Assembly (NCBI GenBank): GCA_021401465.1
Contig: JADDMT010000008.1
Coordinates: 124,001 to 188,000 of the forward strand
Origin: Teratosphaeria epicoccoides
Taxonomy: Eukaryota > Ascomycota > Dothideomycetes > Mycosphaerellales > Teratosphaeriaceae
Length of the DNA stretch: 64,000 nucleotides
Reading direction: 5' to 3'
Shown here: piece after piece, positions 1-10,716 of the stretch
Layout of the letters: every line of letters begins with the position of its first letter
How positions within the stretch are numbered: position 1 is the stretch's first letter
Notes under the pieces: model-generated
Seen by the model: only the letters and a program-made list of their open reading frames with translations
Database searches by the model: none
What the model was told of the DNA's origin: nothing
Program-made: the position numbers and the translations under genes

Positions 1-1263
1 TTCTACTAGCCGTTACTGTCTAAGCATGTCTGGCGGTTCCTAAGGAACTGCGACTACTATAGTCGTAACAAGGTATAGAGAGAGCACAAGCATAGACTAC
101 TAAAGCTATTACTAGTTCCTGACAGATTCTTCTAGGAGATCTTAATGGACTTCATGACGGACCTGCCCGATTCCGAGGGATGTCGATACCTGTAGGTTAT
201 CAAGGATCGCCTATACAAGTACGTAGTTTTGCAGGTAATGCCTAGCATAAAAGCAGAGGAATACGCGGAGAAGTTCATAGATTACTAGGCCTAGTACCAT
301 GGAATGCTAACAGCTATTACGAGCGACTAGGGCACTAACTAGACTAGCACCTTCTAGACGACCTTCTGTAAAGGAATAGGCGTGTCCTAGCAGTTAAGCT
401 CTACGTACTACCTATAAACAGACAGAGGCCCTAAACGCCTGAACTAAGAGGTGCAAGCGTACCTCCGGAACTATATTAACCATAAGTAATCCGACTAGAA
501 GCGATAGCTCCCCATGGCTTAACTAGCGCTAAACAGGAGGTATTATTCGGGAATTAGCATGAGCCCCTTTTTCGCTACCTATAGCTACGAATCACAGGGC
601 CCCGTACCTTTAACTAAGGACCCTGTAGGGCCTAGCCCGTTAAAAGCAGCCGAGAGGGCAAGGGCGTTTATAGGAAAGATTCGGGACATAACAGGAATCT
701 GCCAAGCAACAATAGCGGCTTCCGCGTAAGAATAGGAGGAGTCTGCTAATAAACGCTAAAACCCCGCCCTAATTTATAAAGTTAGTGACAAGGTCTAGCT
801 AGATCTGCAGAACTACACTACAGAGAGACCTAAGAAAAGCTTAGACGCTAAGCATGCGAAGTACATAGTAGCCAAAGTATTATTACTAGTCTCTATCTGC
901 TTGACTAGGCTCCTAAACAATATACACCTAGTGTTCTATACCGACCTGCTAAGACTAGCGGGTAGAGACCCTATGCCTAGGCAGGAGAATAATGACAAAC
1001 AGCCGGACCCCTTTTTGTTTAAGTCGCACAAGGAGTAGTTAGTAGAGGAGGTACTCTGCGCGAGAGACAAGAGAAGGGGAAGAGGACGCAAGGTCCTAGT
1101 AAAATGGTCAGGGTACTACAAACCTACATAGGAGCCCCTAGAAAACCTAATAGACACTAAAGTAATAGACCGCTTCGAGCAGACTTAGGGAAGTGCGGAG
1201 AATAACGATAGCCCTAGAGAGAGGTAGGGCAAGAAGAAAAAGGAAACGAGATATAGGACTTAG
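1..1263 (+). pseudogene. pol C-terminus: integrase and chromodomain (family D)
   Basis: One reading frame runs from the zinc-binding end of a retroviral-type integrase through the catalytic core to a chromodomain, interrupted by TAG codons. The core starts near 145 (MDFMTDLP, first catalytic Asp). The second Asp lies in the SDxGTNWT-like motif near 325. The catalytic Glu position near 430 reads Lys (GPKRLN where GPERLN is usual), a G-to-A change. The chromodomain is at about 1045-1185 with VLVKWSGY followed by EPLENL. Integrase would insert the cDNA, and chromodomains of this kind target integration to modified chromatin. The true stop is unclear because RIP stops crowd the last 100 bases. 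Confidence 0.85.
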
Positions 1264-1741
1264 CAAAGGGAGTCTAGCATTCGTAATAAGGAGTACAGGC
1301 GTTTAAGAAGGACAAAAGTTAGAGGGGGAAAATTGACATTAGGTAACTATATATACAACAAAAGAAAAAACCCCCCCTAGCTGCGGGCCCCTACGCCAAG
1401 GATAGAGGACCCTAGCGACAATCATGCGAGATTGTTACTAGGGGCCCCGCAGCGAGGCCAGCCCCCCTACCGTCCGAGAGGCCCTCGCTAGACCCCCTAG
1501 ACCCGCCGACTAGGCTGCTGTCAGAGTCCCTGGCCTCTCGGTTAGGGCCCCGCGTAGTAGCGCCAGACTGACGCTGACGAGGGCTCTTGCCCTTACTAGC
1601 AACGTTCTCCTGCCGCCTACCTAAGGTAAGCGCTAGTAGAACGCCCCTAGACCTTCCGAACTATTAGCGCGCAGAAACACATAGAGTACGGGATAAACTC
1701 ACAGGAGGCCCTACTAGGCGACAGCAGCACCTACGGTCCCC
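1264..1741. other. Spacer between D pol and accessory ORF
   Basis: Non-coding as far as I can see. It contains a short C-run (about 1370-1378) and a GC-rich stretch at 1385-1560 with little RIP signature compared with its flanks. I found no motif. Confidence 0.4.
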
Positions 1742-2302
1742 ATGACCTCCTAGGCTACGACGCTGCTTAAGGTTAGCGGCGTAATCATAGAGGACACTAA
1801 TGAAAAATACCCGGACAGTAGACCTGCTAACTGCAAAGGCCCTAAGGCCCTCTAGGCCTTGAGGACCTTCGACAGGTCGTTATGCGCGGTAGCACTATCG
1901 CGATGTTAGCTGTGCAAAACCCCCTAGGGAGCGGGTCATACCTGTCGGCGTCCTAGGAATAGGTCTAGGAGGCGTAGGAGACGTAGGCGAGGGCAGGGCT
2001 AGCTAGGTTAGCAGAGCATTTTACGTAGACACTAAGTAACGTGTACAGGGCTTTGCAGTTTAGGCGCTTGCTAGCGTAGCGCTAGCAGGCGCAGGCTTAG
2101 GTAGACTAGACAGATTCATTAGCTAAAGCTAGGCATAACGACAAGGACTCTAGAACATACTGATTATAGGACGCAATCTACGCCCTAAAGGGCGCAGTTA
2201 ACGTAGTAGATTACGGGGGCTATCTAGTTCTAGTTAGTATCGCCCGGAATCCCGGCGAAAAAGCCAGAAGGTAGGAGAAAGAGAGGGGGGCTTATAGTTT
2301 AA
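1742..2302 (+). pseudogene. Cysteine- and arginine-rich accessory ORF of family D
   Basis: A 187-codon frame opens with ATG at 1742 and ends with TAA at 2300, broken only by TAG/TAA codons of RIP type. It lies between pol and the 3' LTR on the same strand as pol. The translation has a cysteine cluster (CX6CX2CX9C) at about residues 45-65, followed immediately by a run of about eight arginines with interspersed Ser/Gly, then a Gln/Arg-rich tail. A zinc-binding, nucleic-acid-binding role is an inference from composition; I do not recognise a named family. With only one copy in the window, conservation cannot be tested here. It could instead be a remnant of another gene, but the position parallels the accessory ORFs of families A and B. 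Confidence 0.5.
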
Positions 2303-2694
2303 GGTAAGCATGTAAGAGAAAGGAAGCAAGAGCGATAGCAAAGGGCGCTTTTTATACAGTAAGGGACGTACTAGCACGGGCCTAGGAGCGCCCCTACAAT
2401 GGCTCGGATGGCGATGAATAGAAGTAAAGTAAAGGGAGGTAGGAAAGTAAAGTAGATTTAAATAAGCGAAGTAGAGTCTAGGAACCCGGCAAGACTAGGT
2501 AGAGGCTAGGCTGTAGGCATAGGAGAACAGGGAGTGTAAGAAGTGAAGTGAAGTAGACTTAGACAAGTAGAGTAGACTTAGACAAGGGAAGTGAAGTTAG
2601 GAAGCCATGTTAGCCTGGCTGTAATCTGGACTTTATGTGCTAGAAGGAAACTAACGGATTCCTTGCTATAAACAAGAAGGGGGGGGGGGGGTAA
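2303..2694. repeat. Short purine-rich repeats and polypurine tract (family D)
   Basis: Imperfect repeats of the type AAGTAGACTTAGACAAG occur at about 2425-2595. A G-run (about 2679-2691) ends three bases before the LTR and is the likely polypurine tract that primes plus-strand synthesis. No coding signal seen. Confidence 0.6.
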
Positions 2695-2854
2695 TGTGAA
2701 GGGCGAGGCCCTAAGTCTTGGCACAGGCTAGGGCCTACGAGGCCGGCTAAGGCTAGCTATAAAAGACTAGACAGCTAGCAGATAGTCCCTCTCTCCCTAT
2801 CGTACTTGTTAAATACTACATGAACCCCTGTGTATACGTTGTTTACCTGTGACA
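2695..2854 (+). repeat. 3' LTR, family D (160 bp)
   Basis: Begins TGTGAAGGGC directly after the polypurine tract and ends CCTGTGACA, i.e. with TG...CA ends. A TATAAAAG box at about 2759 fits an LTR promoter with a U5 of about 60-70 bp. The next base resumes family A sequence. Confidence 0.8.
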
Positions 2855-3251
2855 GTTAGGGTCGAGACCTTTACTATAGTACGCATATAGTGTAGGTACC
2901 CTCTAAGAATGAACGCTAACTTCCTCTGCTAGACTCACGTAGGCGCCGCGAACTACCTGACTAGCCGCTAGCGTTAACAACTTAGGGCCCTTACCTCTAT
3001 TAACGATGACTTTAAGACGCGGATGATCCGTAAGAAGGTTATTAAGCAATTCACTGTCCCTGCTGCTAAGGCCACGCCCTAGCGCCGTACCGCGAGGTAG
3101 CCTGCCTCTAAGCTAGTCTAGAGGACTAAGCCGTAAGTTATTCACTTAACCCCTGTCGCGTGCGTACAGCTAGCACATTATAGCGCCGCCGCCTATGCTG
3201 CCTTAACACTACTATCTAAGAAGAAGAAGAAGGCTAGGGCCGAGATTAAGG
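2855..3251 (+). pseudogene. Fragment of the family A accessory gene
   Basis: Matches the middle of the A accessory ORF (compare about 20529-20920), from the segment reading VRVETF through the lysine-rich stretch before a KAKIEV-like sequence. The 5' part lies left of the inserted D element, off-window, and the 3' part is lost at a junction near 3251. It is one of four copies of this gene in the window and is strongly RIP-mutated. Confidence 0.75.
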
Positions 3252-3406
3252 TGATACTAGACAGCCGAGCTATAGGCTCATTCGGTCGTGCTAACGAGCT
3301 AAGCCGCACGTGACGCATGCAGGCGCATCTTATGCGCTTCGCAGGAGAATTAAAGAAGGGCAGTAATTAGTTTTTCAGACCTTACCCTATTATTAGGGAT
3401 AGAGGT
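3252..3406. other. Unassigned filler between A and B fragments
   Basis: This 155-bp stretch matches neither the A accessory gene on its left nor the B RNase H on its right. Plus-frame translation gives a plausible peptide (containing ILDSRAIGSF and QFFRPYPIIRDRG), so it may derive from a further retroelement. Source unknown. Confidence 0.35.
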
Positions 3407-5200
3407 TACGATGTCTATAACAAAGAACTTCTAGCCATAGTAGATGCCTACAAGGCATAGCGAGTCTACTTAGAAGGTTCTAAGCACTAGGTTACGGTCT
3501 ACACAGACCATGAGAACTTGCGATACTTCACGATAACAAAAGAGTTAAACTGACGACAAGTCCGATAGAATGAGGAACTCTCTAGCTTTAACTGCAAGAT
3601 CGTCTATCGCAAGGGGTCCGAGAACGCACGCGCCGACGCACTTAGCCGCCAGACTAACTACATGAAGGGCGTGAAACAAGAGAAACATGCCGTTCTATAG
3701 GAAAATAGCGATGGCACGCTTGGAGTCAACTAACTCGCGGCCATAGCTATCACATAGACTAGCGAATTCTAGGACGACCTAAAGAACGCACTAGTCTACA
3801 ACCTAACTGTGCTCGCTGTCTATAACGACATTAATAGACAGGAGGGCTAGGAAGACGAAGACAGAGTACTTCTCTTCTAAGGATTAGTATACATGCTAAC
3901 ATCCTTACGATTAGAGCTACTACGCCTCTAACATGACGTACCTTAGGCAGGACACCTAGGAGTGTCTAAAATGAAGCAAATTCTATGACAAGAATATTAC
4001 TTCCCTAGGATAGGCAGAGTAATTAAGGACTATGTCTGTTAATGTGTAACTTACTAACAGAGTAAGTATAACTATCATAAACTATATAGGCTACTATAAC
4101 TACTAAAGGTACCCTAACGGCCATAGGAATCGCTTGCTATAGACTTTATCGTTAAACTACCCTAGTCAAGAGAACCCGCCACGAATGAGTTCTTCGATGG
4201 AATCATGGTAGTAGTCGACTAATTCACTAAGTTTAGGAAGTTTATCCTATACTGCGAAGACTTTAAGACCGAAGATATCACACATGTCTTCATTAAATAG
4301 GTAGTAGCATTACATAGTATGCTATGAGACCTAGTAACGGATCGAGGATCCGTGTTTACCTCTAAATTCTAGAAGGCCCTAATAAGACAATTCTAGATTA
4401 AGCATTAACTAAGTACTTCCTTCTACCCTTAGACGGATAGACAGACAGAACGTCTAAATTAGACGTTAGAATAGTACCTTCGATCCTATGTGAATAGGGA
4501 CTAGAATAACTAGGTAGAGTTGTTGCTAATAGCGTAGCTCGCGTATAATAGTACGCTAGCAGAGTCGACAGGACTCTCGCCATTTCAGATGGCATACGGA
4601 TTAGCTATAGAAGACATTCCGGACGTCTTAGCTAGTAACCTAAACCTAGCAGCACTCAGGCGAGTAGAACACCTATGCCGACTGCAAACAGAAGCACGAC
4701 TCGACCTGCAGTTCTATTAGCAGAACATGGCATAGTACGCAAATCGTAAGAGAATTAAGGGACTAATTCTAAAGGAGGGGGACAAGGTATATCTCCTCCG
4801 CTATCACATTAAATTAGACAAGCTAAGTAAAAAACTAGACGCTATAAAACTAGGACTATTCCGGATTAAGGCTAAGAAAGGACCAGTCAATTTTAAGTTA
4901 TAGCTACCTAAGCAGATGAGAATACACCCTATGTTCTATGTCTCTCTGCTAGAACAAGTAGCGCTAGACGCCGCACTATAAACAGAACCCTTACTACTCG
5001 ACCCTGAGGTCGAAGAACTAGAGTATACTGTCGAGAAGATCGTCAACACTCGCTAGAAGGACAGACAGCGAGAGTACCTAGTAAAATAGGAAGGGTACGG
5101 GAGTACTAAAAACACCTAGGAACCCCTTAAACACCTACGAAACTATTAGCAGAAGGTACGGAGCTTTAAGCAGAAAACGAACCTAGGAAGAAGGTTATAA
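3407..5200 (+). pseudogene. pol C-terminus: RNase H, integrase, chromodomain (family B)
   Basis: Aligns by eye with 16860-18660 of the nested B copy. RNase H ends near 3660. The integrase zinc-binding domain (AGHxGVSKMKQI followed by a CVxxQ region) is at about 3930-4060. The DDE core runs about 4135-4480 with DFIVKLP and VTDRGSVFT. The chromodomain (EYLVKWEGY-like, W lost to TAG) is at about 5070-5140. The TAA at 5198-5200 is at the same place in three B copies and is probably the genuine pol stop. Many TAG/TAA codons make it a dead gene. Confidence 0.85.
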
Positions 5201-5815
5201 GCCACGACTAGGCTCCTGCAGGACGCCATTAATAGGCTCGGCTACTACGCTATCCAGGAAACCCTAATACGACGCGTTAGCGAAACCTTCTATTACGCTC
5301 TATGTCGTAGGACTAAGAGCAAGACCGGTCGAGGGATCTAGGTTAAGAAGAAACCTAGCCTGCTAAAGAGCCTGCTCTTTAGCCTCGTCTTCCCTAATCT
5401 CACGCTCCTTAAGAGCGCAACTATCCTCGACTTCATAGTTAACCGCGTCTAACTGTTTCTGAAGACGCATCTCCTTTACATGCGCCTCTATTATCCTCTG
5501 CGAAGCCTTAGCTAGGGCTACCTTTGCATGATCAAGATCGGCAATTAGTCTTTTCTGCTAATTACCTAACTTCTTCTATTTGACCTTTGTTACCTTTACG
5601 TCGTAACTTCGACAGTTGCTAAAGTAACACTACGAACATTTCCCCGAGGAAATGTGTACTCGACAAATAAGCTTTAACTCTTAATACCGAGTACAGGACT
5701 TCATGCTGTCCTAGCCCTAACGATAGATTTGATTCGCGCGGCGTTTACGTTACTACGTTAAAGGGGCGTCAGTGTCTAGGATGACACAAGGTAGTAATGT
5801 AGAAAGAGAAGACAT
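5195..5815 (-). pseudogene. Antisense accessory gene of family B (Zn2Cys6-like plus coiled coil)
   Basis: A 207-codon frame on the strand opposite to pol runs from ATG at 5815 to TAA at 5195 and is the same length (621 bp) as the copy at 46975-47595. Its last codons overlap the end of pol. The product starts MSSLS, has a basic KRKRR segment near residue 25-30, a cysteine cluster, a long charged helix rich in Ala/Glu/Lys/Arg, and a short C-terminal tail. Several CAG/CAA codons are now stops. See the 27001-27449 entry for the best-preserved N-terminal half. Function unknown; a DNA-binding regulator is only an inference. Confidence 0.7.
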
Positions 5816-5893
5816 TACTGCATAAAGAAAGAGCAAGAGAAACCCTTTACTAATAAGGTAGCTTAGGGACAAGCTAGGCTAAGAGGGGGATAG

Positions 5894-6376
5894 TGTCATA
5901 AGTGTTATAGGTGCCATGAGTTACGAGTACTGTAGCCTAAGTCATAGCGGTCATAAGTGCTATAAGTCATAGTGTTATAAGTCATAGTACTATGAGTCAT
6001 AACGTAGGCATAGAAGAGAGGGTCTATTACGTGAGGACAGACACCTAGATCTGTAGGGTTAGTCTACAGATCTATAGGCCTATAGGGAGAAGGGATCTGT
6101 TATAGGAGAATAGACCCTAGGATCTGTAGGGTTAGTCTACAGATCTACAGACATAGGTCTAACAGGTCTGTTAACAGATCTAACAGAGCTAACCTGTCTC
6201 TCTAGTATATAGGGATAGCTTCAGGACAGGCAGTTAGGAGCTTCGTGCTTAATTCAATCTTCTCCTCTAGGGGGGATAGTCAGTTATAAGGCTAATTGCC
6301 TTTGTCGATATTCTTTACTACTCTGCGAGTCTAACACCTAATCCCCTTCCTGCTATTACTACCTACCCTTCTGACA
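5894..6376 (+). repeat. 3' LTR, family B subtype 2 (483 bp)
   Basis: TGTCAT at the start and CTGACA at the end match the B LTR inverted ends. Two hairpins with GATCTGTAG/CTACAGATC-type arms around a GGTTAGT loop lie inside. A TATATAG box near 6212 precedes the R/U5 region. Repeated short GTCATAAGTG/TGAGTCATAG units fill the first 130 bp. Confidence 0.85.
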
Positions 6377-8170
6377 TATAGCGACTAAGACAAGTTTAAC
6401 ATCTAGCTTACCTAAATAGACATGTACTTCAAGTTTAACGACATAGGAGAAGCATAGAAACCTCTCTTTGTAACAACCTTTATGCAAGGAAGAGCTTAGT
6501 ACTAGATCAAACCTTTTCTTAGGAACTACTTAGACAACAAGGAAGATTCGAGTAGAATCTTTCGATCCTAGAACCATTTAAAGAATGCTATAAAGACAGT
6601 CTATAGAGTCTCGAACGAAATGTTAACTGTAGTTTGAGTTATTTAGCATATTACTTAGAAGATGTTAGTAGCCAAGTATGCGGCTAAATTCTAGGAGCAC
6701 GCGCAGGTTACCGAATAGGACGACGAAGCCCTTCAAGTTATGTTCTGACGAGGCCTTAAGGATAATGTTAAAGATAAACTTATGCGCTACAGAGGACGCA
6801 TCGACAACCTCGGAGAACTAGTTAAAGTAGCGATTAAGCTAGACGACTAACTTTACGAAAGATTAGTAGAGCGCCGCTACGACTCTAAGATCTCTAGAAA
6901 AGCAGGATATGTGCTAGATAAACCACGTAGAAGATAGTCTCGACTAACCTATCAGAAACAACAGCGTGATCCTAATGTAATAGACTAGTAGTTTAACGCT
7001 ATCTAGAAGGGTTAGTCTAAAGGAAAAGGGAGACAGGGGAAGAGTTTACCCTAAGGAGCAGGAAAACTAACTTGCTATGCCTATAGCAGAGAAGGCTACA
7101 TAGCAAGGAACTGTTGTAACAAGAATAAGGTACGACGCAGACAGTTTAATATGATGTAACAGAAGGACCTAGGCAGAGAAGGCCACAAAAGGATTAGTAA
7201 GCTAAGCTCTATTAAGAAAGCGCTAAGGACCTACGTAGAGGTAGTTGCTAGAAGAACTCCCTGCACAAATAATAGATCATAGTGTATAGCCCTTAATTAG
7301 GAACTCTGCAAGGATCTAGAGTGCAACATCTATGAAGAAGACAAGGAACTCCGCAACTACGAGAACGAAGTTAAATTAGAATTTGCTAAGTTAGGGATAT
7401 TACCTAAGGAACGCTTGCTAATTCTACTAGAACTACATGGCACATGCAGAGCTCTAACAAAACGCGAGTTTTGTATAATGGCAAGGAGGACTAGGCACGT
7501 ACAACTAAGCCTTACACGAGAAGATGCAAGCCTTGAAGAAATTGACGAGTCTTGCTTTAACGACAATGACGAAGAGAACTAAGATCTGAGAACTTCATTC
7601 CCTTAAGAAGAGGCGCTTAAAGTAATTCGAGAAGTTCTAGAGTCCCCTTAGCAAGAGGATGATTAGCAAGACGAGTCTAAGGAGGAAAGTCCTAATAAAT
7701 CAGACAAATCCGATAAAGAAATCAAGGAGGGAAGCGACGACGAAATCCTTACGTTTACGGTAGATGCGCTAGCACTAATACGCGCATTATTACTACACAT
7801 TATAAGACAACATGAAGAGATATTCCTAAGGATAAACAACAAGCAACGAAGATAAACCTAGTATAGCTTAACTATACATAGATGATGCTACAAGCTAAAT
7901 TCTAGAATTACCTATAACTAAAGATAGATTACGCTTGTCATAACTTTGTCATAGAACGAATACCTATAGGAAGCATAGTTACCCTACATAGATACCTTTT
8001 ACTAGACAACCGAAGCGTAGTAACTAGGGAAATGCAGGATGTAGTCAGAAGATTAAACTAACAATACTAGAAGGCGATTACTATACAAGGATAATACGCT
8101 CGTAACGAAACCCTCGAAGAAGAACTATATGCGCAAGAAGCGCTAAGGACAAAACAACAGATCCTAGGAT
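6377..8170 (+). pseudogene. gag (family C)
   Basis: Starts inside the retrotransposon Gag domain: DMYFKFND, then GRAQYWIKPF and a NHFKNAIKTVYG-like segment, typical of fungal Ty3/gypsy Gag. A CCHC zinc knuckle lies at 7073-7114 with the frame CYAYSREGYIARNC. Its second Cys and its His both read Tyr, exactly the changes RIP gives from TGT and CAC. A long acidic C-terminal region follows. Gag would form the virus-like particle and the knuckle would bind RNA. The N-terminus is missing and in-frame TAG/TAA codons are frequent. Confidence 0.8.
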
Positions 8171-8219
8171 AGTTAGAGTAACGTCAGGCTAAGAACTAGT
8201 CAGGAAACAGATCTACTCT

Positions 8220-8983
8220 CTAGATTAGAGCGTTCTAAGAGAGTTCCTTAACATTGAAAGCGCTTAAGCATTAACAGTAGTCTTCCGCACTAAAGTTATT
8301 ATTAATAGGCATAGGATAACTACCTTTATAGATTCTAGAGCAGACGGGAATTTTGCCTCCAAATCATTTGTTAAGAGTTAAGGGATCGTAACCTAAAGCG
8401 GAGAAGAAGGAACGTATGAACTTACCGTAGCAGATAGGTTACCGTTACCTAAAGTAGAGCGAGAGACGATACCGCTACTACTAGCTATCTAACGGCACTA
8501 CAAGGAAAGTGTCTTAGATGTTATTAACATAGCTAGTCATGACATTGTGCTAGGCATGCCCTAGTTAAGAAAGCACAACCTAGTAATCGACTAGAGAAAA
8601 GGAGTACTCACATTTAGGGAATGTAATTACATGATTAGCATTCGTCCTATGTAGTAGCAGTGTTCGCTAGTAGATGAGATTAACAAGTGTAGGACAACAT
8701 ATAAGACGTTTGCATTAATAGGAAATACAGGATGTACTTAACCTAAATCGACACCTCTATTAGGTTAAGAGGGTTAACACGATGATTACGGGAAAGATAG
8801 AAGTCATGTACTATCGAAGGATGACACTAGAATCTCAGACCTAGACATCCCTAAGGAGTATTATAAATAGAAACGACTCTTTAAAGAGGAGAGAGGCAAA
8901 GCCGCCTTACCTAAACATTAACTTTAGGATCATAAGATACACTTGTAGCTAGGGAAGGAGCCTCTATAGGGACCTTTATACGC
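8220..8983 (+). pseudogene. pol N-terminus: retropepsin and start of RT (family C)
   Basis: The protease active site reads FIDSRADGNFAS near 8328, where the third active-site residue, normally Gly, is Arg. The second conserved protease block reads DIVLGMP followed by a lost Trp and LRKHN at 8541-8580. The start of RT (WDHKIHL.. ..GPLYAV style) is cut by the B LTR at 8984. The frame differs from the zinc-knuckle frame of gag, so a frameshift, natural or mutational, lies between. Only one copy is available, so the two cannot be told apart. Confidence 0.75.
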
Positions 8984-9403
8984 TGTCATGAAGGTCATAA
9001 GTCACAAGCACTATAGCATAAGTCATAACGCATGCAGGGAAGAAAGGATCTGTTACGTGAGGACAGACACCTAGATCTGTAGGGTTAGTCTATAGATCTA
9101 CAGGCTTACATAAGAGAAAGGATCTGTCACGTGAGGACAGACACCTAGATCTGTAGGGTTAGTCTACAGATCTATAGACACAGGTCTAATAAGTCTGTTA
9201 ACAGATCTAGCAGAACTACCGTGTCTCTCTAGTATATAGGGATGGCTTCAGGACAGAAAGTTAGGAGCTTCGTGCTTAATTTCAATCCTCTCCTCTAGGG
9301 GGATAGTTAGTTACAAGGTTGATTACCATTGTCGATATTCTTCACTACTCTGCGAGTCTAACACCTAATCCCCTTCCTGCTATTAGTACCTACCCTTATG
9401 ACA
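8984..9403 (+). repeat. 5' LTR, family B subtype 2 (420 bp)
   Basis: TGTCATGAAG start and CTTATGACA end. It is shorter than the other subtype 2 LTRs because part of the short-unit repeat at its start is deleted. It has the paired hairpins and TATATAG box like the others. Confidence 0.8.
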
Positions 9404-9462
9404 TTTTGAGCACTACTCCTAAGGAAGTATTAGGGGACTCGTCGAGCGCTTAACATACGCCT

Positions 9463-10355
9463 ATGTCAAGTAGTTCCTTAGCTATTAGTTCGACCTCTAG
9501 CAACAATAGTTAACTGACACTACAAGAACAAGTTGCCGCTATACCTCAAATTACTTAGTAGCTCGAATCCGTTTACCTTAGCGAGATGGCTCTAGTATCT
9601 GTCGCAGGTTCGACTACCGGAAACAGACATAGCAACAACAGCTTTAAGATAGGAAGCCCTACGGAGTTCACAGGATAACGATCTTAAGTCGAGATGTTTA
9701 TCCTCTAATGCTAGTTAGCATTTAACGTAGATACAGAACAGTTTACGACACATTATAAGCGAATGATGTACATCGTCTCTTACCTAAAGGGACGAGCGTT
9801 CGAGTTTATCTAGCCTTACCTATTAGACTATCTAGATCACGTTAGTAGCGTTAAAGCCAGGAAGACAACGACTAGGGACATTCTTAACTTAGACAAGTCC
9901 TTGTTTAAGGCGTTACGCGAAGCCTTTAGGCTTAGTAACGAACAACAAGAGGCCGAGAGAGCTCTCCTAGGAATCTAGCAGAAGGGTTCTGCCATTAAGT
10001 ACTATGCGGACTTTTAGACCCTCTCTGCTCGAGTCGACTAGAATGATAATGCTTTAGCCGCTTAGTTCTATTAGGGACTAAAGGAGACAGTTGAAGACGA
10101 AACTGCCTAGGGAGATCGACTAACAACATTTAAGGAAATAAGCAATCTCGCAATTAGGGTCGATAATCGCATCTAGGAACGACAGCAGGAACGACAACAT
10201 AGAAATTGCAGGCTAGCATAGGCTAACTATAAGGTCTAGCGATCGGCACTAAAATAGTGAAGCGATTACTATAGTCTCTAACTAATAGAGTTAGATGCGA
10301 CTAAGGGACGCCTTAAGAGCGGACCCTAAGGAAAGCCACAGAAGGGCTCTCCTAC
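9463..10355 (+). pseudogene. gag, truncated (family B)
   Basis: ATG at 9463 opens a frame starting MSSSS with a Ser/Thr-rich leader, then the retrotransposon Gag domain (KIGSPTEFTG, FILQCQLAF-like, MYIVSYLKGRAFEFI). The zinc knuckle is missing because the A LTR interrupts the gene. TAG codons at former Gln/Trp positions are common. Confidence 0.8.
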
Positions 10356-10716
10356 TAATATAGATATATATGCTATATGATATGAAAAATATCTCGTAGT
10401 GTGACAGAGTAATCCGACCTTTTAATAGGTACAAGATAGCGCTGCTTTCTGCTTATTGCAGAGGTAGCGCTAGAGGTGCTTATAACCCCTGACGCCCCTT
10501 GATTAGGGAAAGCATGTCCGAGCCTATCCCTGCAGGGGTATCGTAGGGTTAGCGGCGTAGGGGCATCCTACGTCAACCATTAATCCTACTCAGACGACAT
10601 ACAAGCTAACGTATGTACGAAGGACCCCCTTGCTATATGTAGTAGGGTTACTACATGCTAAGGGCAGACATCAGAACCTATGCGGCTCTAATAGCCCCCT
10701 AGTATTAACTGTATTA
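10356..10716 (-). repeat. 3' LTR of old family A
   Basis: 361 bp, nearly identical in layout to the 360-bp LTRs at 18827 and 26636, with one extra A in an A-run. Ends are TA...TA here because the terminal CA/TG has been RIP-changed. Strand is that of gag-pol. Confidence 0.85.

Larger units (their letters stand above)
1..2854 (+). mobile_element. Ty3/gypsy chromodomain retrotransposon, 3' part (family D)
   Basis: The left window edge cuts this element. In order it shows an integrase, a chromodomain, a spacer, a cysteine-rich accessory ORF, a G-rich polypurine tract and a 160-bp 3' LTR. The 5' LTR, gag and RT lie outside the window. It is inserted in a fragment of family A: the base after the LTR continues the A sequence seen intact near 20529. 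The flanking GTTAG would be one side of a target duplication whose partner is off-window. The many TAG codons indicate RIP. Confidence 0.85.
3407..6376 (+). mobile_element. Family B retrotransposon, 5'-truncated copy
   Basis: Contains the B RNase H, integrase, chromodomain, antisense accessory ORF, polypurine tract (AAGAGGGGGA just before the LTR) and a 483-bp 3' LTR. Sequence upstream of RNase H is missing, replaced by an A fragment and filler. The right LTR end abuts family C gag, so this copy had inserted into a C element. The LTR belongs to subtype 2, together with those at 8984, 40779, 47674 and 52615. Confidence 0.85.
6377..8983 (+). mobile_element. Ty3/gypsy fragment with gag, protease and RT start (family C)
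   Basis: A gag-pol fragment caught between a B 3' LTR and a B 5' LTR. It has no LTR of its own here. It belongs to a different family from A, B and D, judging by its Gag, zinc knuckle and protease sequences. Two B elements appear to have inserted at separate sites in it. Confidence 0.8.
8984..10355 (+). mobile_element. Family B retrotransposon, 5' end only
   Basis: A 5' LTR plus the first 950 bp of the interior. The left end lies in family C RT sequence and the right end is cut by a family A LTR at 10356 within gag. Confidence 0.8.

Noticed and set aside
2679..2691. G-run as a possible assembly artefact or G-quadruplex
   Set aside because: Its position three bases before an LTR is that expected of a polypurine tract; a single G-run alone does not support a quadruplex claim.
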